From Cordylochernes scorpioides (Eukaryota > Arthropoda > Arachnida > Pseudoscorpiones > Chernetidae), in the NCBI GenBank assembly GCA_030710605.1, contig CP092871.1:68113941-68177940 (forward strand): a stretch of DNA of 64,000 nt, given 5' to 3'. The stretch's first letter is position 1. Every line of letters starts with the position of its first letter. The notes beneath the pieces were generated by a model. The model did not search any database. It was not told the origin of the DNA and saw only the letters and a list, made by a program, of their open reading frames with translations. Position numbers and translations under genes: made by a program. Below, one piece after another: positions 51,083-62,269 of the stretch.

Positions 51083-51601
51083 ATGGAACAGGGAAGAGAG
51101 GAGGATTCAAAGGAGCCCATGAAGACCGATACCGACTACGAAAGTGGAGAAAGCACCACTTTTCCGAAGAAAGAAACCACCCTCGGTAGGGACGCAGGAA
51201 GTTCCCCCCAGCCACGAGGACGCAACGCCCCCACCGCCGGTGTCAGATGTCCTAGGGAGGTTGACGACGACGCTACATCAGCTTTCTGCCGTGACCGGAC
51301 TTTCGCGGGATGTGGAGCTACCGCGCTACGATGGTTCGTACGAGGCGCAGAGCTTCTTCACCAACTACGACGCCCAAGCAGATCGGGCCCAACTACAATA
51401 CTCTACAAGACTGAGAAAGCCACCAAACCTCCTGCAAGCGCCCCTCCGAGTTACCAACACGCGAGCGTATGTTACCTGCTCCCCCGACCATCTCTAAACC
51501 ACGAGCCCAGCGCAAACAATGAACTCTTAACTGTCCCAATGAACCTCCAACCACGGCACAAGACCAGAACTGTTCCGACACCCAAGACAGCACAACAGTA
51601 G
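51083..51601 (+). pseudogene. gag-like relic of the 818-bp-LTR element
   Basis: An ATG at 51083 opens MEQGREEDSKEPMKTDTD. The convincing gag-like part lies in another frame (51195-51420: SDVLGRLTTTLHQLSAVTGL, then ELPRYDGSYEAQSFFTNYD), which resembles the gag block of Ty3/gypsy elements (LPxFDGSYDxQSF). The frames change several times. Not a functional capsid protein. Confidence 0.5.
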
Positions 51602-51659
51602 GTTCCTCCTTCTATAATTTTTGTTGAACAATTGCTCGTTCGAGCTGAACTGTCCAATA

Positions 51660-51950
51660 ATGTAAACCTACTCTACTACTTGATACAGGAGCATCTATCG
51701 CTATAATTAGGCAGAATACTTTTAAAATAATAGAAATCAGTTTGTAAAAGAAAAATACCTGTCCATCCATTTAACTTAACTATTAATGCCATAGCTAACA
51801 ATATTTTCACCATAGATTATATCTTTTTAAACTTAAAAATAGGTAATATAATGCAGAACCTAAAATTCCATATTATAAATACGCCCATGCCTTTTGGCAT
51901 ATTATCCCTTAACTCCATAAAAAGATTTCTACTAATTATAAACTGTTCTC
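51660..51950 (+). pseudogene. Retropepsin-like relic
   Basis: LLLDTGASIAIIRQNTF near 51675-51725 has the aspartic protease DTGAS motif. After a stop, a further stretch includes FHIINTPMPFGIL near 51860-51900, reminiscent of the C-terminal IIGxDFL-type block. Stops interrupt it. RT sequence was not found after it. Confidence 0.5.
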
Positions 51951-54900
51951 AGCTACTCCTGTATCAATATAATGTACCTCTACCAACTACCTTGTACCAA
52001 TTCACCTCGTGCAAGCAACACGTGTCCCATGGACAGGTTAATACAACTGTCCCATTTACTAAATTTTCCCCTCCTATAACGGGTTGCTTACACGTGGTGA
52101 ACTCCAACATTCTTATTTAACCTCATTATAATGTTCCTAATCCCATTTTCAACGCCCCTATGTCCTTTTCTTTCATAGCTTTAGACAGAAATAATCTAAA
52201 TCACAGCCTTCCAAAACTATTCCAATCGTTAAATTCCCACATAACTACACTCCTTCCTTTTACATGCATAGTTAATCAGCGACAAATCTCTCTCAACAAA
52301 ATAAACAACTCCCTCTCACATCACTTTTTCTAATTGGCAACAAATTTTTAGTGCGCGACTTAACACCCAAATCCAATTTCGAGTCACACAAGCTTTATAA
52401 CGTCGCCACGCTAAACACACACAAAAAAAATCACATTAAACGTGCCATATCCACTAATAATATAAAAATTCTCGATATGTTCGTACAACCAGCACCCATG
52501 ACTTTAGTAAATTTGTTATTCTTAGTAAAGCAGGTTAGATTTTGTACCAAACAAAGACTTCACGTGACACCTTTTCATTTACAATTTTTTCGCTTCGTGT
52601 CACAGAGCTACACCACAAAACTATTTAACTTCTCAGGCCAAAGACGCCTTCATCACGCCTGTGACACATTTAATCACACATTGTTCACGTCGATAGTCGC
52701 AATTTCATTCAATTCTAACCCGATATCATTGAATAACATTTTTACTAAGTCCGCCAAAAACCATTCGATTTAATATCAACAGATACAATATCCGAATTTT
52801 CGAAATACAAACACAAATCGAACAAATGCTTGAACACACAGGATAATTACAACTTCTGTATCTCCCTATGTCAATCCCATAACGCTTGTCACCAAACGTG
52901 ACAAATCAAAACGCTTTTGTGTTTACAATTATAGAAATAAAATCTCCGAGCGTATTCCGAATTAACATATCCAATGTCACTAATTCATGGTCATCAGAAA
53001 ACCGCGTTTACAAAAGTGGGAGACAACCACCAAGCAAGCTGCCCCCACAAAGGGCCTCTGACCCAAATAAATATGCCCGCCACCGCCGGAAATCGCTAAT
53101 AATAAATTCGAAGGGAGATGAGCAAACAAACAGCCGACATCTTGTTACATCCGTCGCCACCCCGATGTCACTCTAATGGATTTTCGCTACCTATTAAATT
53201 AAACATTAGTGCGTACATTTACTAACAAATCTGTTCACTAACATTCTCTCGCCCTCGATTAACTTGTCCACTTAACATCGACACTTAGATCCAAGGACAA
53301 AATTTTACCTAAAAATCACACACACCCACACATGTTTAAAAAAAAAAACAACAACAACAACCCTTTATCGGTTAGAATAGATCGCCGTGTTTCTCCTGCA
53401 CACACAGAATAAATGCCGCTTTAGGAAGAATCACGTTTTCACCTAAACGTGGCGCAGGGAACAAAAAATCGACAACATTAGGACTCAGTAAGTTTCACAG
53501 TTGGAAACAATGTGATCCACGAGTCGCACCAAACTTAAAACAAATTCGATAAGTTAGAACAACTTAGGCCAACAAGACCAAAGATATCGCGATCGAGGAC
53601 AATTTAAAGCTCGCTCCACCCATCCTAAAAAACAGGAACATTACATTTGGCCTACAACTTTCCATTCTTTCACGATATATAATTTCTATGTATAATCTTA
53701 CTTACTCTTCTTTCTCGATGAACATTTTTTTAAAATTTTTCATTTTAATAATCTTGTATATAATCATTATATAGCTCTTATAATTGTTTTTTTTTTTAAC
53801 GTCAACCAATCAGTTTAGATTATTGTCATTTTATTTTATTGTTCTTTACCAAAACTTATTTACTTTTGCTTTATGACTCTATTCTATAATCAACTTTATA
53901 TTTTATCTTTCATATCTAATAATCTCAAGTTTATATTTCATGTTTATATCACTAATTTGCCTTTTGTCATTTTATATTTTTTCTCACTTTATAAATTAGA
54001 TGTTTTATTTACATTGTTTCATCTTCCGCTACCATGTCAATGCTATCGAGTATATTACTGCTTATTTTTTTTCATTTAATATTTTCACTTTCTATTACCC
54101 CTTATATACTGCTGTAGTGTGTTAATCTTTGTATCATATCATCACTATTTTTACTTTTTTTAAAATATTACTTTGCACTTAACTTCGCAATTCTATTTTC
54201 GATTTTTCAAATCCTTTAACGCTATATGCAAAGCCTTAATTTCGCAAATTCATATCTCAATTATATATTCTTTTATAATCAAACTAAAAATCATGATCTA
54301 AACACAGGGCAATCTTCAATAACCTCTTAAACAACCACTTTAAAGGTTACTTCTTAATAAATACTAACCCTTTTCCGCAGGAACTTTTAACTCCTTCGCA
54401 GGCTAGACTTGACCTACTTTGATTTCGTAATTAACAATCTTGTCACACCGTCCCCCAGATTTACCTATCCCTACTTCTGGCTTGGATACGTGCAAATTGT
54501 AATTTTTTTTATATATTCCAGGGCACTCTCATGCCACACGCTGGCACATCTTTTTTTTATTTTACTCTTTTTCTCGCTAAGCCCCTGACGACTCCAATTA
54601 AAACTTTGATTTCTGGTCACTGATCTTCGCCCTCATTTATCCTGCATGCGTACGTCTTAACGACTAATTATTAAAACCCATAACAATCACCCTTATCTTA
54701 CTATTCGATTGTGGTACTGTAACTTTATTCGGTCCTTAAATTTACATGTGAAACATGGCCTAGGTTTTCCGCGCCGTGCACATTAAATGGTTTGGGACTT
54801 GAGTCAAAGTGACATTGCCTCAACCAAGTAATAACTAACCCCTCAACCCTTTCTAACGCCCATCACGAAGAGATCATGATTTTCCCATCAACTCATTTTT

Positions 54901-55141
54901 ATTTTTACCTATCGTCATTATATGCTCTCTATTAATTCTTTTATTCCTATTTTTGTTTTACTTGTATGTTTAATATTAGTTGTTTATGCTTTATTACCTC
55001 TTATGGATATACAGAAATCAACCCCATGTTATATACCAACTCATTTCAAATAATTTTTTAAAAATTACTTCCTTAATAACACTCTTCCTATTCCGCTCTC
55101 TTAAATCCCTCCATATGAACCCTCTCACATCCGGGGCCATC
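51950..55141. other. Non-coding interior of the LTR element
   Basis: No recognised protein. Strong strand asymmetry, with few G. Short open frames such as 52351-52773 lack family motifs. A segment CACGTGACACCTTTTC...CTACACCACAAAACTATTTAAC repeats small motifs but gives no clear structure. The last bases before the 3' LTR are CATCCGGGGCCATC. Confidence 0.5.
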
Positions 55142-55959
55142 TGTGATGATTTAAGACCATGGAATTGTTGTAAATAGTCTAGATATCTACTACCACATGT
55201 TCCACCCCATGACTGTATATAACTTCTTATGTACTGCACATAGAAAGCCTCAACTAACATCAATCTGTACCGCGTAAGAATCTAATAAAGTATCGCAACT
55301 GTACAGATAGAAGGAATGGAGACTAAGAGGAGAAGATTAAGGTTAAAACTAATCAGGCTTAGGTGAGAGTAGAAGTCAAACCTAAGAAGTAGGCCTAGAA
55401 GAGAGCCCGACTATTAATAAAGTCACAGTTAACCTTCTGACCCCGGAAACCCTGCGAGCTAAGTTTAAGCCAATATTTCCTGACAGGACCGGTGGTATCT
55501 GGTGACCGCAAAAGCTATAAAAGTAGAGAGACGCCCAATATTTCCGGAACAAGACCGGACGTATCTTCCATCAAAGAAAGCCGCAAGGCCAATTAGAGAA
55601 GACCATACCTAAGTAGGTCAACCAATAGCCAGCGGCCACGTGGCATGGTCCCGCCAATTGGGAAAGAATCACCTAAATAGGTCAACCAATTAGAAAGAAG
55701 AAAGGTCTTGGTGTTAAATCGAGAACCTAGAATAGTTAGTATACGCTTGGCTCTCAACAAGGTAACACTTGCTCTAAAGATCTCCCTCTCTCCTCATCCC
55801 ATTCCTTCTTGACGTCAGACGCTTTTAGTGGAATCTCTGTTTGTTTATTTCACCTTTGGCCCAGCTGTGTCGCCTTCCACCACGACTGCACGGTAGAGTT
55901 GACATCGAGGTTCGTCTAGCATCAGGTAACACTGGTCCCAGAGGTCCCAAGATATCACA
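55142..55959 (+). repeat. 3' LTR, 818 bp
   Basis: Copy of 50185-51002 with differences near 55315 (AAGGAATGG versus AAGAAATGG), 55327 and 55379. It ends GATATCACA, followed by TATATATA. Confidence 0.9.
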
Positions 55960-56433
55960 TATATATATTTTTTTCTCTTTTTATTTCGATTACTTTTTTT
56001 TTTGTGAAGATTTTATAACTGTTTCTGTTTTAAAAAAATGTAAATCGACGCAATTATCCCTAGCCGAGATATCGCGTTTGTGTGTTGAAATAAATAAATA
56101 AAGAAGTTATTCAGTATAGTACTGGGAAGGTTTCTGAAAAATAATTTCTTGAATATCTTGAATATCCTTAGAGTTATTTTCTGATTTGTAGATTTAACTC
56201 GCAAGCAGCGCCACCATTGCGACGATGATAACAAGTTTTTTTAACTATAAGTTTTATTATCACTAAGTTTATTATCTTAAAGATTATTTATCAAAAGTAA
56301 GATTATCTCAGGATGACACGGCAATTTATTTGAGACAAGAATAATGATACAATTCCAAGGCAAAGATACTATTCCTTTAACTTCCAATTACCGAGGGAAC
56401 CAATTAATATTGATTTTATTCAACATATCGAGT

Positions 56434-56569
56434 ATTAGAAAGAAGGAATCATATATCGCCTCAACTCTTTTTATTATTATAGCGGTTAAGGAAGCTTTCG
56501 GGCAAGCCCTTCCTTAACCGCTATAATAATAAAAAGAGTTGCGGCGATATATGATTCCTTCTTTCTAAT
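56434..56569. mobile_element. Near-perfect 136-bp palindrome
   Basis: Left arm ATTAGAAAGAAGGAATCATA to TTAAGGAAGC and right arm CCCTTCCTTAACCGC to TTCTTTCTAAT pair over about 57 bases, around a GCTTTCGGGCAAGCC centre. Very few mismatches: the two CCTCAACTC/GAGTTGCGG ends. Foldback MITE or recent inverted duplication. Confidence 0.8.
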
Positions 56570-56619
56570 TTGTCGAAATCCGCAAACCGTTTACCATGAA
56601 TATCGAGTATTTTTCAAGG

Positions 56620-57161
56620 GACCGGGAAATTTGAGTTGCAAATTTGCTCTTTCGCTCGCAAGCAGCGCCTCTAGCGGTGAAGATGGGAGGTAATATCAGC
56701 TGACCTAATGTACATGTAAAACGTGTTTTAACAGGAAATAGAAAAAATATGGAAGAGATATTTGTCGCATTTTTAGCCAAGAAAAATTGAAATTGACAGG
56801 TTCTGGGCAAAAATAGTTGTTTTTTCAGTCAGAAAATGATTATGACAATATTGCTGTATCATATTTGATTATCAGATACAAAATTATATCCGGAAAAATT
56901 CCAAAAAGCAGAGACCACGGGTGAAGCCAGTTCATTTTTAGTATGCAGGAACAAAATTCTAACAGAAAAACATTCATTCGAGCAGAAGACACAAAGCCAG
57001 ATTAATCCTTTATAAAAATATCGCTTCTCAGACACAAAGTTTGGAGCGGGACGTTTCACAAGAATGAGATCCACGGCGCCAATTTATAATTTAACGAATA
57101 GTATTTGAATAAAAGCGTTTAATCGGGTAAAACCTGGGCATTGCCTGGGTCATTCGGCTAG
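56620..57161 (+). mobile_element. Non-autonomous Helitron, 3' end at 57161
   Basis: The body matches 36263-37000 in opposite orientation. Ends ACCTGGGCATTGCCTGGGTC, ATTCGG, CTAG with T after. The hairpin CCTGGGCATTGCCTGGG-type stem is weakened by substitutions. The 5' boundary is approximate. Confidence 0.7.
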
Positions 57162-57179
57162 TTATTTATATCAATAATT

Positions 57180-58290
57180 CGAGAGTTGACGCATCCAAAA
57201 CCTTTTTTTTTTTTTTATCATTTAATAAACCTATTTGAACAATTTCTTTTTTTTTTCACGTCTAATGTCAATACTATTTACAATCTCAAAATTTATTCAC
57301 GAAAATCATTTTTGCTATCGAGTTATTTTACCTTGAAAATTTTTTCCAAAACATGGTCTAATTTTTTTTTTAGCATAAAGAAATATGGAGAGAAAATATG
57401 AATGAAAAATTTAGATGACAACTGGCACGGAAAAAGTCATTATGCTTATGTCTTTCCACAAAACTATATATATATATAGATATAATGACAATATTTACTA
57501 TAGCAAACCTATTTCTCTTCCTGCACCAAGTATTAAACATGGATGTTTTTTAACAACAATTCTGTTATTGGTTAGATCCATGAAAATCACGCAAAGGTAT
57601 TGAAAAATGGGAGTTCAATCCGTGGAACACAAAAATGGCAAAATTCTTTATGCCGTAGACCTTTCATATACAATTCGAGATATAATGATAATTGCTAACA
57701 CTGCAAAACTACTCTTCATGCACCATGTATCAAGCATGGATGAAATTAAGCAACAAATCTGTCATTGTATACATCTTGGCAGAACACGCAGAATTTGACC
57801 TTGTTTACATAATAAAGCCAAAAATTTTAACCACGCCTATTTTTCACCTTCTCAATACTTCACAATGGTCACCTTTCTAGGAATCACAAAAATAGAACTG
57901 AATTTGGTAGAAAAAATTATCTAAAAAGGATGCCTCATCATTCTTGGCACTACCTTGTAAGTATAAGTCTTAGGTCTTAAGGACAGCCTGGATAGGGAGA
58001 GACATCATAGATGGTCAAGCCTAATGATTCCAAGGAGGTTGTGTAGCTGTAATATTTGGTAGTGAAAGGCCATGTAGTTTATAGACAAATTGGTCCATAT
58101 TTTAAGTCACTTTGTCGATGGGGTCAAATTGAATCTTCTCTCAATTCCTGACTGGAAAAAAACATTCACAGTCTGAATTATTGTAAAATTGGATACATCT
58201 TGACATTTGATAGGATTAAGAGCTTAGAGTGGCAGCAAGACCTTTCTATCTCTGGTTAAAAGGTCTTTAGAGTAAAGTTCTGTCAACTTG
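57180..58290. other. Stretch without recognised gene
   Basis: Two short adjacent frames (57415-57603, 57607-57798) contain weakly repeated wording (DNIYYSKPISLPAPSIKHG; IIANTAKLLFMHHVSSMDE) at both the DNA and protein level. This suggests a local duplication near 57480-57560 and 57680-57745. No family is recognised. Confidence 0.35.
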
Positions 58291-58354
58291 TCTCTGTGTG
58301 TGGATCAAGGTTTGTTTATTTCCATCATATTCTTCGAAAATCCATAAGAATATC

Positions 58355-58538
58355 CCTATATATAGTCACGACCGTCATGGGCCGGTTCTGTCACGGATGC
58401 GCGCGCATAATCATTATGATCATTATCATTTTTAATGATAATAATAATAATAATAATTATTATTATTATTATTATTATTATATTATTATTATTATCCATC
58501 CATCAACATATATAGTCACGACCGTCATTGGGCCGGCA

Positions 58539-58569
<31 letters not shown>

Positions 58570-58900
58570 TATTATTATCAACATATATAGTCACGACCGT
58601 CATGGATTCTGTCACGGATGCGCGCGCATCATCATTATGAGCATTATCATTATCTAATGATAATAATGATAATAATAATAATTATTATTATTATTATATT
58701 ATTATTATTATCCATCCATCAACATATATAGTCACGACCGTCATGGGCCGGTTCTGTCACGGATGCGCGCGCATCATCATTATGATCATTATCATTATCT
58801 AATGATAATAATAATAATAATTATTATGATTATTATTATTATTATTATCAACATATATAGTCACGACCGTCATGGGCCGGCCGGCCGGTTCTGTCACGGA
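58355..58900. repeat. Tandem repeat with TAGTCACGACCGTCATGG units
   Basis: TATATAGTCACGACCGTCAT occurs at about 58359, 58509, 58586, 58727 and 58855. Most units continue with CTGTCACGGATGCGCGCGCA, TGATCATTATCATT and long (TAA)n/(TTA)n tracts. Unit length is 75-150 bases because the trinucleotide tracts vary. Confidence 0.8.
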
Positions 58901-59035
58901 TGCGCGCGCACAGGGAGGTCACGTGCTCGCCGGCAGCCAACGGGCGCGCGCCGCCGGCATTACGTCATAGATTATAAACACAAGGTAATAAGGCCAAATA
59001 AAAAAATAGTGTGTGATAAGGCACAATTTGGATTA

Positions 59036-59376
59036 TCTACTTATATAATTGCCTTATTCTCTCTGTGTGAAGTTCACGGATAGATTTTGGTCAGAATGGA
59101 TAAAATAAAAAAGTGTCAAGGGATGGGAATCGAACCCACGACCTTCCGCTTACCGGGCAGATGCCATGACCACTAGGCTACCCTGGACATATTTTTCCGT
59201 TCACATTTTTATTTTTATATTTTCAAGACACACACAGTTTGGGGCGGGACGTTTCACAAGAGAGACATCCACGGCGCCAATTTATAATTGTAACGAATAG
59301 TATTTTAATTAAAACATTTTTAAATATATATACGCACTCGGGTAAAACCCGGGCGTTGCCCGGGCCATTCGTCTAG
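59036..59376 (+). mobile_element. Complete 341-bp Helitron carrying a tRNA-Thr-like gene
   Basis: A|TCTACTTATATAATTGCC at the start. At the end, the CCCGGGCGTTGCCCGGG hairpin, CCATTCGT, CTAG|T. Both ends and the A|T target are intact. A tRNA-like gene lies in minus orientation at 59114-59188. The 3' half (GGGGCGGGACGTTTCACAAG, GGCGCCAATTTATAATTG) is shared with the other Helitrons here. Confidence 0.85.
59114..59188 (-). tRNA. tRNA-Thr(GGT)-like gene or pseudogene
   Basis: Minus strand, about 75 bases. Acceptor GTCCAGG/CCTTGAC with one mismatch. A box TAGCCTAGTGG and B box GGTTCGATTCC are perfect. Anticodon stem TCTGC/GCGGA has loop CCGGTAA, giving anticodon GGT at 59152-59154, but base 33 is C instead of T. 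The T arm is GTGGG/CCCAT with one extra base before the acceptor. TTTTTT follows the 3' end. It may be transcribed, but tRNA function is doubtful. Confidence 0.65.
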
Positions 59377-59550
59377 TCTTTATATATATATAAATGAATG
59401 TTTGTATGTTTGTCTGTTTGTTTGTATGTCCGGTATACAAATTCGCAGTAGTTCACTAATTCAAACCAAAATTTCCATACATAGGTAAAAGAATACGGGG
59501 AAGACGATAAGCTATTTTTAAAAATATATAAATCAATTATTAAAACTATA
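59377..59550 (+). mobile_element. Helitron 5' part, head-to-tail with the previous one
   Basis: TCTTTATATATATATAAATG begins on the base after CTAG of the preceding Helitron. The interior matches 33983-34145 (TGTCCGGTATACAAATTCGC, ATACGGGGAAGACGATA). Homology ends near 59550. Confidence 0.72.
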
Positions 59551-60500
59551 TATTTTTAGTCAGAAAATGATGATGACGATATTGCTGTATCATGTTTGAT
59601 TATCAGATACAAAATTATATTAGTAAATTAAATTTTATTGCCATCTATCGTTAAAACTTTACACAAATAAATTTACTGGCAATGCGTTTCTTTTAAATAT
59701 CATCAAATATTATCTCTACAGACCTTACTGCAATGATATGAGGTATTGAATGAGTTTAAATATCATCAAATATTATCTCTACGTATTTAAAATCGTGCGC
59801 TATAGAGAGGAAGGCGCTATTTAGAGGGGCTCTATAGACAGGTTTAACTGTATATATATTTATATAATACTAGCCGAATGACCCGGGCAACGCCCAGGTT
59901 TTACCCTATTAAATGTACCCTATTCAAATACTATTATCATTGCAGTAAGGTCTGTAGAGATAATATTTGATCATATTTAAAAGAAACGCATTGCCAGTAA
60001 ATTTATTTGTGTAAAGTTTTAACAAAATTATATCAGGAAAAATTCCAAAAATCAGAGACCACGGGTGAAACCAATTCATTATTTTGTATGCAGGAACAAA
60101 ATTCTAACAGAAAAACATTCATTCGAGCAGAAAACAAAAGCCAGATCATTTTTCTATAAAATATCGCTTCTCAGACACAAAGTTTGGAGCGGGACGTTTC
60201 ACAAGAGTGACCACTCGGCGCCAATTTATAATTGTAACGAATAGTATTTGAATAGGGTACATTTAATAGGGTAAAACCCGGGCGTTGCCCGGGTCATTCG
60301 GCTAGTATTATATAAATATATATACAGTTAAACCTGTCTATAGAGCCCTTCTAAATAGCGCCTTCCTCTCTATATCGCACGATTTTAAATACGTAGTTCG
60401 ATGCGATTCACATTAAAAGTGACATGTCTCTAGCACCCCCTCTCTATAGCACCCTATTTTGGTTAGTCCCAAGAGGGGGCGAATAAACAGGTTTAACTGT
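59551..60500. repeat. Nested inverted repeats built from Helitron ends and MITEs
   Basis: Arms 59779-59935 and 60239-60396 are inverted copies of about 157 bases. Each combines a half MITE (GTTTAACTGTATA) with a Helitron 3' terminus. An inner and outer pair (59640-59735 and 59938-60030, with TTTACACAAATAAATTTACT) is also inverted. The segment 59870-60305 has CTAG-hairpin termini at both ends. Confidence 0.75.
60325..60499. mobile_element. TA-flanked MITE, CAGTTAAACCTGTCTATAG family
   Basis: CAGTTAAACCTGTCTATAGAG at the left and ACAGGTTTAACTG at the right with TA on both sides. 175 bases. Internal GCGCCTTCCTCTC and CACCCCCTCTCTATAGCACC match the MITE at 26807. Confidence 0.78.
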
Positions 60501-60995
60501 ATATATATATATCGATTTACAAAATCCTCGTTAGAATAATTTTTGAGTTCTTTAATAAGGATTTGATATCTGCGAAAATAGAGCTAATATAATATGAGCT
60601 TCCTTTCCTATATCCAAAAATATCAATCTATTCAACTGACACACTATATAAATCCAATAACCTAGGACATGTATATATTTTGGAGCCAACAAATTTATTT
60701 TGTTGATTTCTAAGATTTTTGATAATTTTTAAAAAACATTTTACCTGAAATTAAGAGTTTTATTCTTTTGGGTAGTTGGGGCTCTGCGCTCCAGGAAAGT
60801 GGGTAATAAATATATAGCATTTTTAGAGTGATTTTGTCACTTTTAAAAATAAATTCGTTACTTTTAAAAATAAATTCGCCACCTTATGTGTAAAAATCAA
60901 AAGACAATATCATGAAGATTAATTAAATACAATTGACATTAAGTTCAAAACACTAATATAGAAGCAAAATCCCACGAAATAATTTAGAAACAGAT
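60501..60995. other. AT-rich stretch without recognised gene
   Basis: No gene. Contains the GGGTAGTTGG...GCTCCAGGAAAGTGGGT repeat at 60770-60800, shared with 35884 and 27605 (inverted). Confidence 0.5.
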
Positions 60996-60998
60996 TTT

Positions 60999-61396
60999 AT
61001 TGGATAAACTGGTGTTCTTGTGTTGCCAGGAAGCAATTTTTGCGAATGCGAGCAAACCATCCTTCACAGTCTTCTGATGTAAATCTACTGATTGTATCAG
61101 TGATAACCTCACCTAACGTGATGTCAAGGAAGCAGCGACCTTACCAATGTTTTAATTTTGCTAAATGGATATTCTATTGGATTTAGCATATATGAATATG
61201 GTGACAAAAACTTCCCACTGCTTCTTATCAGACTAACAGATGCCAGTGTTTCTGCGGATGTGTGCGCTCTTGCATTATCCGTATAGAAACAGGCATCATT
61301 AAATCCATATCGCGTGGCTACAATTTCATCAATCTCACGTAAAAATTCGACAAAAAGAGCGGCCGAGATATATAACGGTGACGAATTTATTTTCAT
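60999..61396 (-). pseudogene. DD34E transposase C-terminal fragment
   Basis: Minus strand reads YTDNARAHTSAETLAS and then LNPIEYPFSKIKTLV, the second and third catalytic acids with 34 residues between them. After the frame ends at 61124 another frame continues with LGEVITDTISRFTSEDCEGW and FARIRKNCFLA, the usual C-terminal end. The first catalytic Asp and the DNA-binding domain are missing. A Tc1/IS630-superfamily relic. Confidence 0.7.
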
Positions 61397-61399
61397 AAA

Positions 61400-62250
61400 T
61401 GCTATATATTTCTCTCTATTCTAAAATATCAAAATTAAAAAGGTTAATAAAATTTGAAATATATAATTTGACCAACGTATTTATTATTTTGCTCTTCATT
61501 AAATATCTCTCTAGGGTTAACTAAATGAACAATATATCTCTCATAAATCAAAAGGTTTTCTAAGAACTAAAAATACCATATTCAATTTCCTAATTCAATA
61601 TTATAATTTTGAAATTGAATAATTTTATTTGAATTTGACTCTCTAGATTCGCTTTATACTAGTTTTGTAGTTCATATTATACTAGTTAATTGACCCGGTT
61701 TCATCAAGGTTTTCTGCCAGTGAATGTTTGCACAACTAAAACTAATTTAATAGATGGTGATATTTATATACTTACACAAGAACATTAGCCAGTTAGAGGA
61801 ACAGATCTAAAACTTCAGTCATATCTAAACATTATTAAAGTTCTATCCTATGCTAAATGCACTATAAAATATGTATAACGCTAGTATTTACCCTAAATAC
61901 TAAAGTATAGTATAACTCTAAAATACACCGCGCACATGTAAAAGAACATCATAAGAATCACCCCGGTCAAAAAAAAATGTTTTTGTCACTTGTGTGCCGG
62001 CATAGAAACATCTGTTCTAGGGTTTTTCGGTGTGCCGATTTAAAATTTGCTAACCTTTTCGCTCCACCAGCTCTTGTTATAGAGATAAATTGTTGCAAAT
62101 TCATATATTGAAAACATTTTATCCCTTTGGCCATGTTTCTATATTTTCCAATGGTACAGAGTCTCACTCATTTGATAATCAGGCATTGCGGTGAAGAAGA
62201 AAACACTGCGTCATGTGGCGCCAGCTTATTAGAGAAGCGTTTATCTTACA
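61400..62250. other. AT-rich stretch without recognised gene
   Basis: No protein family recognised. TACTAGTTAATTGACCCGGTTTCATCAAGG at 61679-61708 resembles a decayed Helitron 3' end in reverse. Near 62205-62235, GGCGCCAGCTTATTAGAG and an A run precede LINE-like coding. Confidence 0.4.
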
Positions 62251-62269
62251 AAAAAAAAAAAAAAAACAG

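Larger units (their letters stand above)
50185..55959 (+). mobile_element. Young LTR retrotransposon without recognisable RT
   Basis: Two 818-bp LTRs (50185-51002 and 55142-55959), TGTGATGATT...GATATCACA, differ at only about four positions by eye. TATA on both outer sides could be a 4-bp target duplication. The 4.1-kb interior has a gag-like relic and a retropepsin-like relic but no RT, RNase H or integrase that I can recognise. From about 51.7 to 55.1 kb it is C- and T-rich on this strand and poor in G. It was probably mobilised in trans. Confidence 0.82.

Noticed and set aside
51851-54079. Short frames in the G-poor interior of the LTR element as genes
   Set aside because: Apart from the weak protease-like relic they show no conserved motifs, and the region has many stops.
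58296-59083. Ile/Asn-rich frames near the compound satellite
   Set aside because: They are translations of (TAA)n/(TTA)n tracts.
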